Assembly: GCA_000690595.2 (NCBI GenBank)
Contig: JHUT02000001.1
Coordinates: 310,001-374,000 of the forward strand
Reading direction: 5' to 3'
Length of the DNA stretch: 64,000 bases
Origin: Natrinema mahii
Lineage (GTDB): Archaea > Halobacteriota > Halobacteria > Halobacteriales > Natrialbaceae
Part shown: positions 8,251 to 17,108 of the stretch, one piece after another
Position numbering within the stretch: position 1 is the first letter of the stretch
How the letters are laid out: each line of letters begins with the position of its first letter
Notes under the pieces: generated by a model
Told to the model about the DNA's origin: nothing
Databases searched by the model: none
What the model saw: only the letters and a program-made list of their open reading frames with translations
Translations under genes and position numbers: made by a program

Positions 8251-9893
8251 TAGTGGTCACCCCCGCTCGAGCCGCCGAGTTCGCTCGCGTTCTGCGGGTC
8301 GACGGCGTCGACGTAAGCATCGGTGTCGAGGGCGGCCTCCGCGGCCGTTTCCGCGAACTCGTAGACGGGATCGAAGCCGATCCCGACGACGACGATGGTC
8401 GCCGCCAGAATCGCGAGGACGCCGACCTGAACCGGGTCGATCGTCGCCGCGTCGACGGCGTCGGTCCGAGCGCCCCAGAAGCTCCGGTTCCACATGCGGG
8501 TCGCGTACGCGATGGTCAACAGCGACCCGACGAGCAGGAGGACGATGACGGGGCCGGCCCGCGCACGCGCCGCGACGTCGAAGACGAGGAATTTGCCGAA
8601 AAAGCCCGACAGCGGCGGGATGCCGACGAGCGCAAGCGAGGCGATAAAGACCGCGATCGCCAGCGGCGGCGACCGGCCGGCCAGCCCGCCGAGATCGGCA
8701 AAGCGGCTCGTCCCCGTCGCCGAGCGCACGGTCCCGACCGCGAGGAAGAGCAGTCCCTTCGCCAGCGTGTGATTCAGCGCGAACACCAGCGCGGCGATAA
8801 TCGCGAACTCGCGAAGCGCCGGATCGACCGTCGTCGCCGCGATCCCGACCGGGACGGCGATGAACCCGACCTGTCCGATGCTCGAGTAGGCGAACACGCC
8901 CTCCATGGAGTCGCGGCCGACGGCCCCGATCCCGCCGACGAGGATACTGCCGGCGCCCATGACGAGCAGCGCCGCACCGACGAACGGCAGCGGCGAGTCG
9001 CCGGCGATCGCGGCGTCGACGACCGGCAGCGGGAGGTCGACGGCGACCTCGGCACCGGCAAAGACCGTAAAGGAAAGCCGGATGATCGCGTAGATGCCGA
9101 CCTTCTTGGTCGCGCCGGCCAGCAGGGCGGTGATCTGGGGCGGCGCGGCCCGGTAGGCCGTCGGGATCCAGAACTGGAAGGGGACCAGCCCGGCCTTGAT
9201 CGCAAACACCGACAGGAGCATGCCAAGCAGGCCGACGACCGGAACGGGCTCGAGGCCGTAGGCCGCGGGGTCGGCGAGCCGCTGGGCGAGATCGGCCATG
9301 TTGAGCGTGCCGGTCGTCGCGTAGATTCCACCGACGCCGAGCAGGAAGACGGCGCTTGCAAGCAGGTTCAGCGCGACGTACCAGAACGCGGCGCGGGTGT
9401 GCTGTGGGCCCCCGCTGTAGGCGACGAAGACGTAGCTGGCCATCAGCATGACCTCGAACCAGACGAAGAGGTTGAAGAGGTCGCCGGTGAGGAACGCTCC
9501 GGTCACGCCCAGCGAGAGGAAGTGAAAGAGCGGGAAGTAGTAGCTGCGGCCCTCCCCGCCGGGGAGGTGTCTGGTCGAGAAGACCAGCGACCCGATGCCG
9601 AGGACGGCGACCATCGTCAGCATGAACGCCGAGAGGCCGTCCGCGACCAGCGTGATCCCGAAGGGGGCCGGCCAGTCGCCGACCTGATAGGTCGCGATCC
9701 CTGGCGCTCCGGGCGCGAGGACGATATACCAGTCGATCGCCGCCACGGCGAGCCCGTAGGCAACGCCGGCCGCGAGGCTCACGGCCGCTCGAGCCCGGGG
9801 GTGGCGGCCGAGAAACAGCGTCGCGGCGGCCGCGACAAGCACGATTAGCATCGGCGCGATCACGAGCTGTGATTCCGTTCCGACTGGCGTCAT
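8250..9893 (-). CDS. mnhD: Na+/H+ antiporter subunit MnhD
   Basis: 547 residues with about 14 membrane helices, homologous to complex I antiporter-like subunits. The conserved acidic helix FNLFVWFEVMLMASYVF (with the family Glu near residue 137) and the lysine-bearing segment AIKAGLVPFQFWIPTAYRAAPPQITALLAGATKKVGIYAI (with two conserved Lys regions) are intact, so the proton-path residues look functional. It sits between mnhC and mnhE with short overlaps at both ends. The C-terminal 20 residues are polar and specific to this group. Confidence 0.92.
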   Translation of the reverse strand: MTPVGTESQLVIAPMLIVLVAAAATLFLGRHPRARAAVSLAAGVAYGLAVAAIDWYIVLAPGAPGIATYQVGDWPAPFGITLVADGLSAFMLTMVAVLGIGSLVFSTRHLPGGEGRSYYFPLFHFLSLGVTGAFLTGDLFNLFVWFEVMLMASYVFVAYSGGPQHTRAAFWYVALNLLASAVFLLGVGGIYATTGTLNMADLAQRLADPAAYGLEPVPVVGLLGMLLSVFAIKAGLVPFQFWIPTAYRAAPPQITALLAGATKKVGIYAIIRLSFTVFAGAEVAVDLPLPVVDAAIAGDSPLPFVGAALLVMGAGSILVGGIGAVGRDSMEGVFAYSSIGQVGFIAVPVGIAATTVDPALREFAIIAALVFALNHTLAKGLLFLAVGTVRSATGTSRFADLGGLAGRSPPLAIAVFIASLALVGIPPLSGFFGKFLVFDVAARARAGPVIVLLLVGSLLTIAYATRMWNRSFWGARTDAVDAATIDPVQVGVLAILAATIVVVGIGFDPVYEFAETAAEAALDTDAYVDAVDPQNASELGGSSGGDH

Positions 9894-10243
9894 TCACGAT
9901 CACCCAGTTCCGTCACGTCCAGCGTGTCGTGTTCCTCGTAGACCCGGTACGACAACACGAGCGCGAAGGCGGTCATGCCGAAGCCGATGACGATCGCGGT
10001 CAACACCAGTGCCTGGACCAGCGGATCGGCCGTCTCCGGCACGTGATCCCCGTGACCGGCCAACACCGGCACCGAGTCGGCGGTCGCCGGCGCGATCCCG
10101 CCCATCGCCAGCAGGTAGACGTTCGCGGCCTGGCTGATGATCGCCAGCCCCCAGACGACCCGGATCAGGTCCCGCCGCAGGAGCAGGAACGTTCCCAGCG
10201 CGAACAGCGCGCCGACCGCGGCCGCCAGGACGATCGCCGTCAT
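9890..10243 (-). CDS. mnhC: Na+/H+ antiporter subunit MnhC
   Basis: 117 residues, three membrane helices, NuoK-like. The family elements GTFLLLRRDLIRVVWGLAIISQAANVYLLAMG and DPLVQALVLTAIVIGFGMTAFALVLSYR are present, the latter being the helix that contributes to ion translocation in relatives. Starts and stops overlap mnhB and mnhD by 4 nt each (ATGA), typical of this tightly packed operon. Confidence 0.92.
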   Translation of the reverse strand: MTAIVLAAAVGALFALGTFLLLRRDLIRVVWGLAIISQAANVYLLAMGGIAPATADSVPVLAGHGDHVPETADPLVQALVLTAIVIGFGMTAFALVLSYRVYEEHDTLDVTELGDRE

Positions 10244-10704
10244 TCGGCTCCCACCACCGAGAGGATCGTCAGCAGGCCACCGACGACGACGCAGTAGACC
10301 CCGAAGTCGAAGGCCAACGCGCTCGCGACCTCGAGGTGATCGTAGATCGGCACTCCCTCGAGCATGACGAACGTCTGGGTCAGGAACGGCCGCTCGAAGA
10401 CCAGCGGCGCGAGGCCGCTCACGACCGCGATCGCGAAGCCGTAGGCGAACAGGCGGCGATACGCCAACACGACGCGGTCCCGCGAGGGCCCCTTGCCGGG
10501 GTCGACCTCGCGGCCGAGGACGCCCCGCTCCAAGAAGTCCAGTCCGAACGCCATGTAGACGATCCCGAAGGCCGTCACCGTGAGGACGCCGCCGATGAAC
10601 CCGCCGCCGGGCAGGTTATGCCCCTCGACGAACAGCGAGATCGCGACGACGAGGACGATCGGAACGATCGCCCGCGCGGTCGTCCGCATGATGACCGTCG
10701 TCAC
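10240..10704 (-). CDS. mnhB: Na+/H+ antiporter subunit MnhB
   Basis: 154 residues with four membrane helices. The MnhB signature GHNLPGGGFIGGVLTVTAFGIVYMAFG is intact near residues 28-54. Bacterial Mrp systems often have this subunit as a separate protein alongside a B-like domain at the end of subunit A, and the same arrangement is seen here. The start overlaps the end of mnhA by 4 nt and the stop overlaps mnhC. Confidence 0.92.
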   Translation of the reverse strand: MTTVIMRTTARAIVPIVLVVAISLFVEGHNLPGGGFIGGVLTVTAFGIVYMAFGLDFLERGVLGREVDPGKGPSRDRVVLAYRRLFAYGFAIAVVSGLAPLVFERPFLTQTFVMLEGVPIYDHLEVASALAFDFGVYCVVVGGLLTILSVVGAE

Positions 10705-13154
10705 GCGTCCTCACCTCCGCTGGGGCCGCCGTCGGTACCGGCGTCGGCGGTCGGTCCGTCGTCGGTCGAGTCGGCGCGGGATCCGTCGTCGCCGGCGGGA
10801 CTCGCGTCGCCGCGACCGCGCATGACGATCAGCGTCAGGATCGAGATCGAGGCGAGCGCGATCACGGCGAGTTCGCCGAGCGTGTCGAAGCCGCGGAAGT
10901 CGACCAGCGTCACGTTGACGATGTTGGTCCCGCCGCCGCCCGGAACCGCCTGCTCGGCGTAGGCGCGGGCGATCTCGGTCGGGCCGTCGGGCCGGGCATC
11001 GGTCGTGACCAGAATCGTCACGAAGACGGTCGCGCCGACGGCGACCGAGAGGGCGGCGTCGCGAGCGACCCGCCCGACCTCGATCTCGTAGCGTTCGGGG
11101 ATCTCCTCGACGACCAGCAGGAAGATCACCAGCACGAGCGTCTCGACGACCAGTTGGGTCAGCGCGAGGTCGGGCGCGCTCGCGAGGATGTAGAAGATGG
11201 CGATCATGAAGCCGAGGATCGAGAGCGTGAGGATCCCGGCGATGTGGGTGTCGGCGCGTGCCACTGCGACCGCGCCGATCACCGCCACGAGCAATACCAG
11301 CGCGATGGGGACCGTGACCTCGAGTCCCATCGTCGTCGGGACGATGGCACCGGCGGCCACGAACCCGGTGAGCGCGAGCGCACAGGTCGCCGCCAGCGTC
11401 CACGTGGCGTACGTCCGGAGGTGGCCGTTGTGGACCCACTCCGCGAACGCCCGCCCCTCGTCGGAGAGGCCCTCGACGACGCGGTCGTACCACCAGTTCG
11501 CGCGGATCGGCGGGACCGCTTCCAGCCCCGCCCGGACGCCGTCGTGGATCCGTCCGTAGGCCGGATACGCGAGGACGCCGGCCCCGATCGTGACCGCGCT
11601 CATGCCGACCGGCGTCGAGTACGAGGTCGGAAGGCCGACGTGCATCGCGTGGGGGTCGACCGCCGTCGCCTCGAGCCCCGACTGAACGATGAGGTCGACC
11701 GCTCGCTGCGGGTCGACGCTGACGGCCGCAGCCAGCAGCGCGAGGACGGCCGGCGGGGCGAGCAGGCTCACCGGCGGGCGGTGGACGTGGCCGAGCGCGT
11801 CGGGTCGCTCGCCGACGAACAGAGAGAGAAAGCGCAGCGAGTAGAGGACGGTGAAGATACTGCCGAAGACGGCGACGGCGGGATAGAGCCAGCCAAGCAC
11901 GCCGATCTCGTGGTGGTGGCTCGCCTCGACGGCGGCCTCGAAGAGCAGTTCCTTGGAGTAAAAGCCGTTGAAGGGCGGGATGCCGGCCATGCTGAGCGCG
12001 ACGACGCCCGTGATCGCCGCCGTGACGGGGAGGTCGTGACGGAGCCCACCGAGCTCCTCGATTTCGCGGGTCCCTGCCTCGTGGGCGACGATGCCGGCGA
12101 CGAGGAAGAGTGCGGCCTTGAACAGTGCGTGGTTGAGGAGGTGGAACACACCGGTTTCAGCGCCGTAAACGGACGTGAAGCCGAAGCCGGCGACCATCAG
12201 TCCGAGGTGGCTCGCGGTCGAGTAGGCGAGCAGTTCCTTGATATCGGTCGCGGCGACCGCCATGATCGCACAGACGGTCATCGTCGTCAGCCCGAGCGTC
12301 GCGAAGAGAAAGAGCCACTCCTCGCCGACGAGCATGGGCCGGACGCGACCGATGAAGTAGACGCCCACCTTGACCATCGTCGCCGAGTGGAGGAATGCGG
12401 AGACCGGCGTCGGGGCCGCCATCGCGTTGGGCAGCCAGAAGTGGACCGGCACCTGCGCGGACTTGGTGCCCGCGCCGATCGCGAGCAGGCCAAGCACCGG
12501 GATGAACAGCCCCCGCTCCCGCAAGGCGCTGCGCATGGTATCGGGGTTCTCGAGCATCGTAGCGAGGTCGAACGCGGCCCCCGGTCCGAGGACGTCGCCA
12601 GCGACGATCGAGAGCAAGAGGAGGCCGACGAGCAGGAACAGGCCGCCGCCGACGGTGATGAACATGGCCATCCGGGCGGCGTACTGCGAGGAGTCGTCGG
12701 CGGTGTAGTAGCCGATCAGGACGAACGACGCGAGGCTCGTGAGTTCCCAGAAGAGGAAGATCGCGATCAGATCGGCGGCCAGCGCGACGCCGACGATCGA
12801 CCCCATGAACGCGAGCAGGGCGGCGTAGTATCGCGGGAGACCGGCCTGGCCGTGCATGTACGCCGGCGAGTAGGTGAACACGAGCGCGCCGATGCCGGTG
12901 GCAAGCATCGCGAACAGCAGCGCCCAGCCGTCCACGTAGAACCGGAGCGCGACGTTCAACGACGGGATCCACTCGAGGGCGACGCTGCCCTCGGTGCCGT
13001 ACTGCGTGGCGAGCAGTCCGAACGACGCCAGCGCGACGGCGGTCCCGAGGAACCCGGTTCGCTCTCCGAAAACGCGGAACACAAGCGGTGTCAGTGCTGC
13101 CGCGACGAACGGCAACGCGACCGCGGCGACGACGACCGCCAGGTCGGGAGACAT
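10701..13154 (-). CDS. mnhA: Na+/H+ antiporter subunit MnhA
   Basis: 817 residues, about 20 membrane helices, matching the long A subunit with an antiporter core (1-500), a middle region and a C-terminal DUF4040/MrpB-like part. Conserved elements include FLFWELTSLASFVLIGYYT (family Glu), TKSAQVPVHFWLPNAMAAPTPVSAFLHSATMVKVGVYFI (Lys and His of the ion path) and the C-terminal FDTLGELAVIALASISILTLI. It is the first gene of a seven-gene operon. A TATA-like CGCTTAAGGG at about 13183-13192 on the minus strand gives a very short leader. The C-terminal 40 residues are acidic low-complexity. Confidence 0.93.
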   Translation of the reverse strand: MSPDLAVVVAAVALPFVAAALTPLVFRVFGERTGFLGTAVALASFGLLATQYGTEGSVALEWIPSLNVALRFYVDGWALLFAMLATGIGALVFTYSPAYMHGQAGLPRYYAALLAFMGSIVGVALAADLIAIFLFWELTSLASFVLIGYYTADDSSQYAARMAMFITVGGGLFLLVGLLLLSIVAGDVLGPGAAFDLATMLENPDTMRSALRERGLFIPVLGLLAIGAGTKSAQVPVHFWLPNAMAAPTPVSAFLHSATMVKVGVYFIGRVRPMLVGEEWLFLFATLGLTTMTVCAIMAVAATDIKELLAYSTASHLGLMVAGFGFTSVYGAETGVFHLLNHALFKAALFLVAGIVAHEAGTREIEELGGLRHDLPVTAAITGVVALSMAGIPPFNGFYSKELLFEAAVEASHHHEIGVLGWLYPAVAVFGSIFTVLYSLRFLSLFVGERPDALGHVHRPPVSLLAPPAVLALLAAAVSVDPQRAVDLIVQSGLEATAVDPHAMHVGLPTSYSTPVGMSAVTIGAGVLAYPAYGRIHDGVRAGLEAVPPIRANWWYDRVVEGLSDEGRAFAEWVHNGHLRTYATWTLAATCALALTGFVAAGAIVPTTMGLEVTVPIALVLLVAVIGAVAVARADTHIAGILTLSILGFMIAIFYILASAPDLALTQLVVETLVLVIFLLVVEEIPERYEIEVGRVARDAALSVAVGATVFVTILVTTDARPDGPTEIARAYAEQAVPGGGGTNIVNVTLVDFRGFDTLGELAVIALASISILTLIVMRGRGDASPAGDDGSRADSTDDGPTADAGTDGGPSGGEDA

Positions 13155-13316
13155 TCGGTACGGCGAGGATAGGGTGAGACATCCCTTAAGCGATTACCTT
13201 TCGGAAGCCCGACTGGTGGACGGAAACGCGACACACGGATCGGACGGTCGCGACGGGAGGGGCCCGGATCGAAGAGTCCGACACGCTTATTCGCGAACGG
13301 CGACCATTCGTACGTA

Positions 13317-14978
13317 GTGAGTACCGAGACGCCAGAACCGACCGAAACCGAAGCGTTCGAGCGGGTCTGTGAGACGCTCGTCGAGCGGATCCTCGCCGGC
13401 GAGATCGAGCGCGACGAGGTCGAGAAAGCGAAGCTCGAGGCCTGCTCGGAACACTCGGCACCCAAGGTGCCGAAAAACTCCGAGCTGGTGGACTACGCGC
13501 CCGACGAACACCGCGAGGACCTGCAAGCGGTGTTACAGCGCAAGCCGGTCCGAACGGCCTCCGGCGTCTCGCCGGTCGCGATCATGACCTCGCCCGAGCG
13601 GTGTCCCCACGGGAAGTGTCTCTACTGTCCCGGCGGCCCCGACTCGGAGTTCTCGAGTTCCCAGAGCTACACGGGCGAGGAGCCCGCCGCCGCCCGCGGG
13701 GTCCAGAACGATTACGACCCCTATGGGCAGGTCACACTGCGACTCGAGCAGCTGCGCCAGATCGGCCACCCCGTCGATAAGGTCGAACTCATCCTGATGG
13801 GCGGGACGATGACCGCCCGCAGCCACGACTATCAGGAGTGGTTCGTCAAGCGCGCTCTCGAGGCGATGAACGACTACGACGTCGACAAGGAGCCCGAGCC
13901 GGCCCAGGGCGTCAGCTTCGCCGAGGACCCCGAGGAGTACGAGTGGCAGTACCTCGAGGACGTCATCGCGGAAAACGAGACGGCCGATGTCCGCAACATC
14001 GGAACGACCTTCGAGACCAAGCCCGACTGGTGCGATCCGGAACAGATCGACCGGATGCTCGAGCTGGGCGGGACGAAAGTCGAGGTCGGCGTCCAGACGA
14101 CCTTCGAGCGGATCAACAGGGAGATGCATCGGGGCCACGGCGCGCAGGCGTCGATCGACGCCAACCGACGGCTCCGGGACTCGGCGTTCAAGGTCGGCTT
14201 CCACATGATGCCCGGCCAGCCCGGAATGAGCACGGAAATGTGTCTCGAGGACTTCCGGCGGCTCTTCGAGGAGGAGCAGTGGAAACCCGACTACCTGAAG
14301 ATCTATCCGACGCTCGTCGTGCGCGGCACGGCGACCTACGACTGGTGGCACAAAGACGAGTACGAGCCGCTGTCGAACGACGAGGCCGCGGATCTGGTCG
14401 CGGAGATCAAGGACATGATTCCCCGGTACACGCGGCTCCAGCGCGTCCAGCGGGACATCCCCGCGGACTTCATCGACGCCGGCGTCTGGAAGTCGAACCT
14501 CCGCCAGCTCGCCCGCAAGCGCATGGACGAGCACGGCTGGACGTGTGACTGCATCCGCTGTCGCGAGGCCGGGATGCACGACGACGAGCCCGAAACCGTC
14601 GAGCTCGACGTGATGCGCTACGACGCCTGCGGCGGCACCGAGCACTTCATCTCGTTCGAGGACTTCGAGAAGGACCTGCTGGTCGGCTTCTGTCGACTGC
14701 GGTTCCCCTCGGATCCGGTTCGGCCGGAACTCGAGAACGCAGCGCTGGTCCGGGAACTCCACGTCTACGGGTCGGAAGTCGCGATGGGTGACGACAGCGA
14801 GACGGACCAGCATCAACACCAGGGCTACGGCCGCCGACTGATGGAACGGGCCGAGGACCTCGCGGCCGACGCCGGCTACGACAAGCTGAGCGTGATTTCG
14901 GGGATCGGCGCGCGGGAGTACTACCGGAACAAACTCGGCTACCATCAGGACGGCCCGTACGTGAGCAAACGCCTCTAG
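13317..14978 (+). CDS. elp3: tRNA uridine(34) acetyltransferase Elp3
   Basis: 553 residues, the usual archaeal length. The radical SAM domain has the Elp3-type cluster motif with Cys96, Cys101 and Cys104 (SPERCPHGKCLYCPGG), and the C-terminal third is a GNAT acetyltransferase domain (ELHVYGSEVAMGD then QGYGRRLMERAEDLA). Elp3 uses acetyl-CoA and SAM chemistry to add a carboxymethyl-type group to wobble uridine of tRNAs. The GTG start was chosen because the TATA-like CGCTTATTC at about 13284-13292 lies 27-29 nt upstream, giving a leaderless mRNA. Divergent from mnhA. Confidence 0.93.
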   Translation: MSTETPEPTETEAFERVCETLVERILAGEIERDEVEKAKLEACSEHSAPKVPKNSELVDYAPDEHREDLQAVLQRKPVRTASGVSPVAIMTSPERCPHGKCLYCPGGPDSEFSSSQSYTGEEPAAARGVQNDYDPYGQVTLRLEQLRQIGHPVDKVELILMGGTMTARSHDYQEWFVKRALEAMNDYDVDKEPEPAQGVSFAEDPEEYEWQYLEDVIAENETADVRNIGTTFETKPDWCDPEQIDRMLELGGTKVEVGVQTTFERINREMHRGHGAQASIDANRRLRDSAFKVGFHMMPGQPGMSTEMCLEDFRRLFEEEQWKPDYLKIYPTLVVRGTATYDWWHKDEYEPLSNDEAADLVAEIKDMIPRYTRLQRVQRDIPADFIDAGVWKSNLRQLARKRMDEHGWTCDCIRCREAGMHDDEPETVELDVMRYDACGGTEHFISFEDFEKDLLVGFCRLRFPSDPVRPELENAALVRELHVYGSEVAMGDDSETDQHQHQGYGRRLMERAEDLAADAGYDKLSVISGIGAREYYRNKLGYHQDGPYVSKRL

Positions 14979-15329
14979 GACGGTCGTGTGCGGCTCGTGG
15001 CTCGCTCGAGGGCCGATCGGAGCCGTCGCCGGCCCCGTGAACCGGAATTCACGATCGCTCCGAACGTCCGATTCACGCCACGGGTTAATACACTGCCCGA
15101 ACTACACAAAATTTATTACGGTTCGGTTGGTACCATCGCGTGCCGACACCCGTCGGCATCGTTGTCATCCCCCCACCCACTCCGACAGCGACACACCGCA
15201 CTGTCCCGCGAGCGCGCCGGCACCCATCCCATCGCTCGACTCCCCCTGGAGCGACGCCGGCACGCTCGATTCCCGTTCTTCCGGTCCGTTCCGATCGTCA
15301 CCGAACCGAGCCAGCCACGCGTCGCGACC
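14979..15329. other. Intergenic region with a small hairpin, no gene seen
   Basis: About 350 nt between two convergent genes (elp3 and the ZIP transporter). It contains an AT-rich ACAAAATTTATTACG stretch at about 15104-15118 that looks like a promoter, followed 25 nt later by a perfect 7-bp hairpin (TGCCGAC, loop ACCC, GTCGGCA at 15141-15158). The reading frames after it are Arg/Pro-rich and unconvincing. It could encode a small RNA transcribed rightward, antisense to the ZIP gene end, but there is no further support. Confidence 0.3.
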
Positions 15330-16163
15330 TCAGACCGCGAGGACGGTGTCGACGAGCAGCATGACCGCGAAGCCCAGAACGAACGTCGCCGTCGCGGTAT
15401 CGGCGTAGCCGTGGCCGTGGCTCGAGGGGACCAACTCCCGGAAGACGACGGCGATCATCGCGCCAGCAGCGAAGCCGGCCGCGAGGGGAAAGAGCCCGGA
15501 GACGACCGCGACGAGCGAGAAGCCGACGGCGGCGGCGATCGGTTCGGGGACGCCGCCTGAGAGCGTGGTGTACAGCAGCGTCCGGGGGGCGGAGACGCCG
15601 GCCCGGACCGCCGGCACCGCCATCGCGAACCCGTCGGGGACGTTCTGGACGGCGATCGCCGTCGCGATGGCGAGGCCGAGCGCCGTCTCGCCGCTCGCGA
15701 AGGCGATCCCCACCGCCAGCCCCTCCGGGACGTTGTGGATGGTGACTGCACCGCCGACCAGGGCAGCTCGACGGATATCGTCGGCGTCGTCGCCGAGCGG
15801 CTCGAGATCGCCGTCGGCCTCGGCCGACGGCAGGTCGCCGGCGGGGTCGAACGTCGGTCCCGTCCCTTCGACCCGTTCCCCACGAAAGAGGAGGTGCAAG
15901 TGCGGGAGGACGGCGTTGACGACGAGCAGGAAGCCGCCGCCCGCGAGGAGGCCGGCGGTGACCTCGAGCGGCGAGCCCATCTCGAGGCCGGGCAACACGA
16001 GGGCAAAGACCGCGGCCCCGACCATGATGCCGGCCGCGAGGCCGAGCGACCCGTCGTAGACGCGGTGGCTGATCCGGTCGGTGAGCAACAGCGGTAACGC
16101 TCCGATCCCGGTGGTACAGCCGGCGATGGTCGCGACGATGACGACTTCCTCGAGCGACGACAT
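15330..16163 (-). CDS. ZIP-family metal cation transporter
   Basis: 277 residues with eight predicted membrane helices. Helix 4 carries the ZIP signature GGAVTIHNVPEGLAVGIAFASGE (about 138-160) and helix 5 has AIAVQNVPDGFAMAVP, the His/Asn/Glu and Asn/Asp residues that form the binuclear metal site. A His/Asp loop (about 87-130, acidic) separates helices 3 and 4 and may sense or guide metal. ZIP proteins bring Zn2+, Fe2+ or Mn2+ into the cytoplasm; the metal cannot be told from sequence. Single gene, opposite to elp3. Confidence 0.87.
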   Translation of the reverse strand: MSSLEEVVIVATIAGCTTGIGALPLLLTDRISHRVYDGSLGLAAGIMVGAAVFALVLPGLEMGSPLEVTAGLLAGGGFLLVVNAVLPHLHLLFRGERVEGTGPTFDPAGDLPSAEADGDLEPLGDDADDIRRAALVGGAVTIHNVPEGLAVGIAFASGETALGLAIATAIAVQNVPDGFAMAVPAVRAGVSAPRTLLYTTLSGGVPEPIAAAVGFSLVAVVSGLFPLAAGFAAGAMIAVVFRELVPSSHGHGYADTATATFVLGFAVMLLVDTVLAV

Positions 16164-16225
16164 ACGGAGGGCCTTCGACGCCGGCTCGAAAACGGTTGCG
16201 ATCGGCTACCACAGCGCGACCGGCG

Positions 16226-16870
16226 TCAGTCGATCGTGACCTCGAGTTCGAGCAGTCCGAGGTGTGGCGGCGCGCCGCCGCCGGTGGTCCGGAACTCCTC
16301 GGGCGTCGAGTTGACGACGCTGTAGAAATCGGACTGATCGGTCGGTACGAGCGTGCTGCCGTCGTCGCGCTGGAGGAAGGCGGGCGTGTCGGTTCCCTCG
16401 ATGAGGTCCAGTTGTTCCTGCCAGTCCTCGTCGGCGTAGATGAAGGTCCCGAAGGAGAACCGGCCGGCGGCCAGCGCGTCGTGTTTCGAGAGGAACATCC
16501 CGGACTCCTCGGCGTTGTACTCCTCGTCGCTCACCCAGGCCAGCGCCGCGATCCCGTCGGCCTGAAGGAGATAGAAGTCCCACGACAGCGTCGCGTCGAA
16601 GACCGCCCAGACGCTTCGGGGACCGACGGTGTGAAGTTCGACGCTGAACGCGGGCCGTAGTCGCTCGCCCTCGGGTTCGGGGACGAACGTCGCGTCGTAG
16701 CCCGGCGACCGGATGCCCCGATCGTGGTAGACGACGCCGTCCATGTCGACGTCGGCGTCGATCCGGTCGACGATCCCGCGAACCGTCGCCCCGCCCTGTT
16801 GCTCGAGGTGATCGAGGAAGTCCGGGAATCGCGAGACGTCGGTCCAGGGCGGCTCCTCGCCCGCGCTCAT
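16226..16870 (-). CDS. Conserved-looking cytosolic protein, unknown function
   Basis: 214 residues, acidic, no membrane segment or signal peptide. The sequence alternates beta strands and short helices (for example VVYHDRGIRSPGYDATFVPEP and SVWAVFDATLSWDFYLLQADGIAALAWVSDEEY) and looks like a single globular domain; Trp and Tyr are frequent. I do not recognise the family and see no catalytic motif. It is a single gene between the ZIP transporter and rqcH, transcribed opposite to rqcH. Confidence 0.6.
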   Translation of the reverse strand: MSAGEEPPWTDVSRFPDFLDHLEQQGGATVRGIVDRIDADVDMDGVVYHDRGIRSPGYDATFVPEPEGERLRPAFSVELHTVGPRSVWAVFDATLSWDFYLLQADGIAALAWVSDEEYNAEESGMFLSKHDALAAGRFSFGTFIYADEDWQEQLDLIEGTDTPAFLQRDDGSTLVPTDQSDFYSVVNSTPEEFRTTGGGAPPHLGLLELEVTID

Positions 16871-17108
16871 CGGGTCGGCCCCCCGTTCGCGCCCGTCCGC
16901 GTTCGGTCCGTGTCCCCTCGCAGTCGCTCGTTCGACTCACGGGTGACGCCACCCACGGCCTCGTGCATGCACCCTACTGGGTGCCCGCGAGGATTAGATG
17001 TTCCGACAGCGGCCGACAGTCGGTCGCCCGCCTTGCGGACGCTCGTCGACGCGATCGCCCCGGTCCCGGAGCGACACCCCTTTTTGACCGGGCCGGGCAG
17101 TGTGTAGT

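Noticed and set aside
8169-9848. 559-codon plus-strand frame antisense to mnhD
   Set aside because: Arg/Asp-rich with no family features, while the sense strand encodes a complete MnhD.
11154-13172. 672-codon plus-strand frame antisense to mnhA
   Set aside because: Charged repetitive composition, a GC-rich shadow; mnhA on the other strand has all family motifs.
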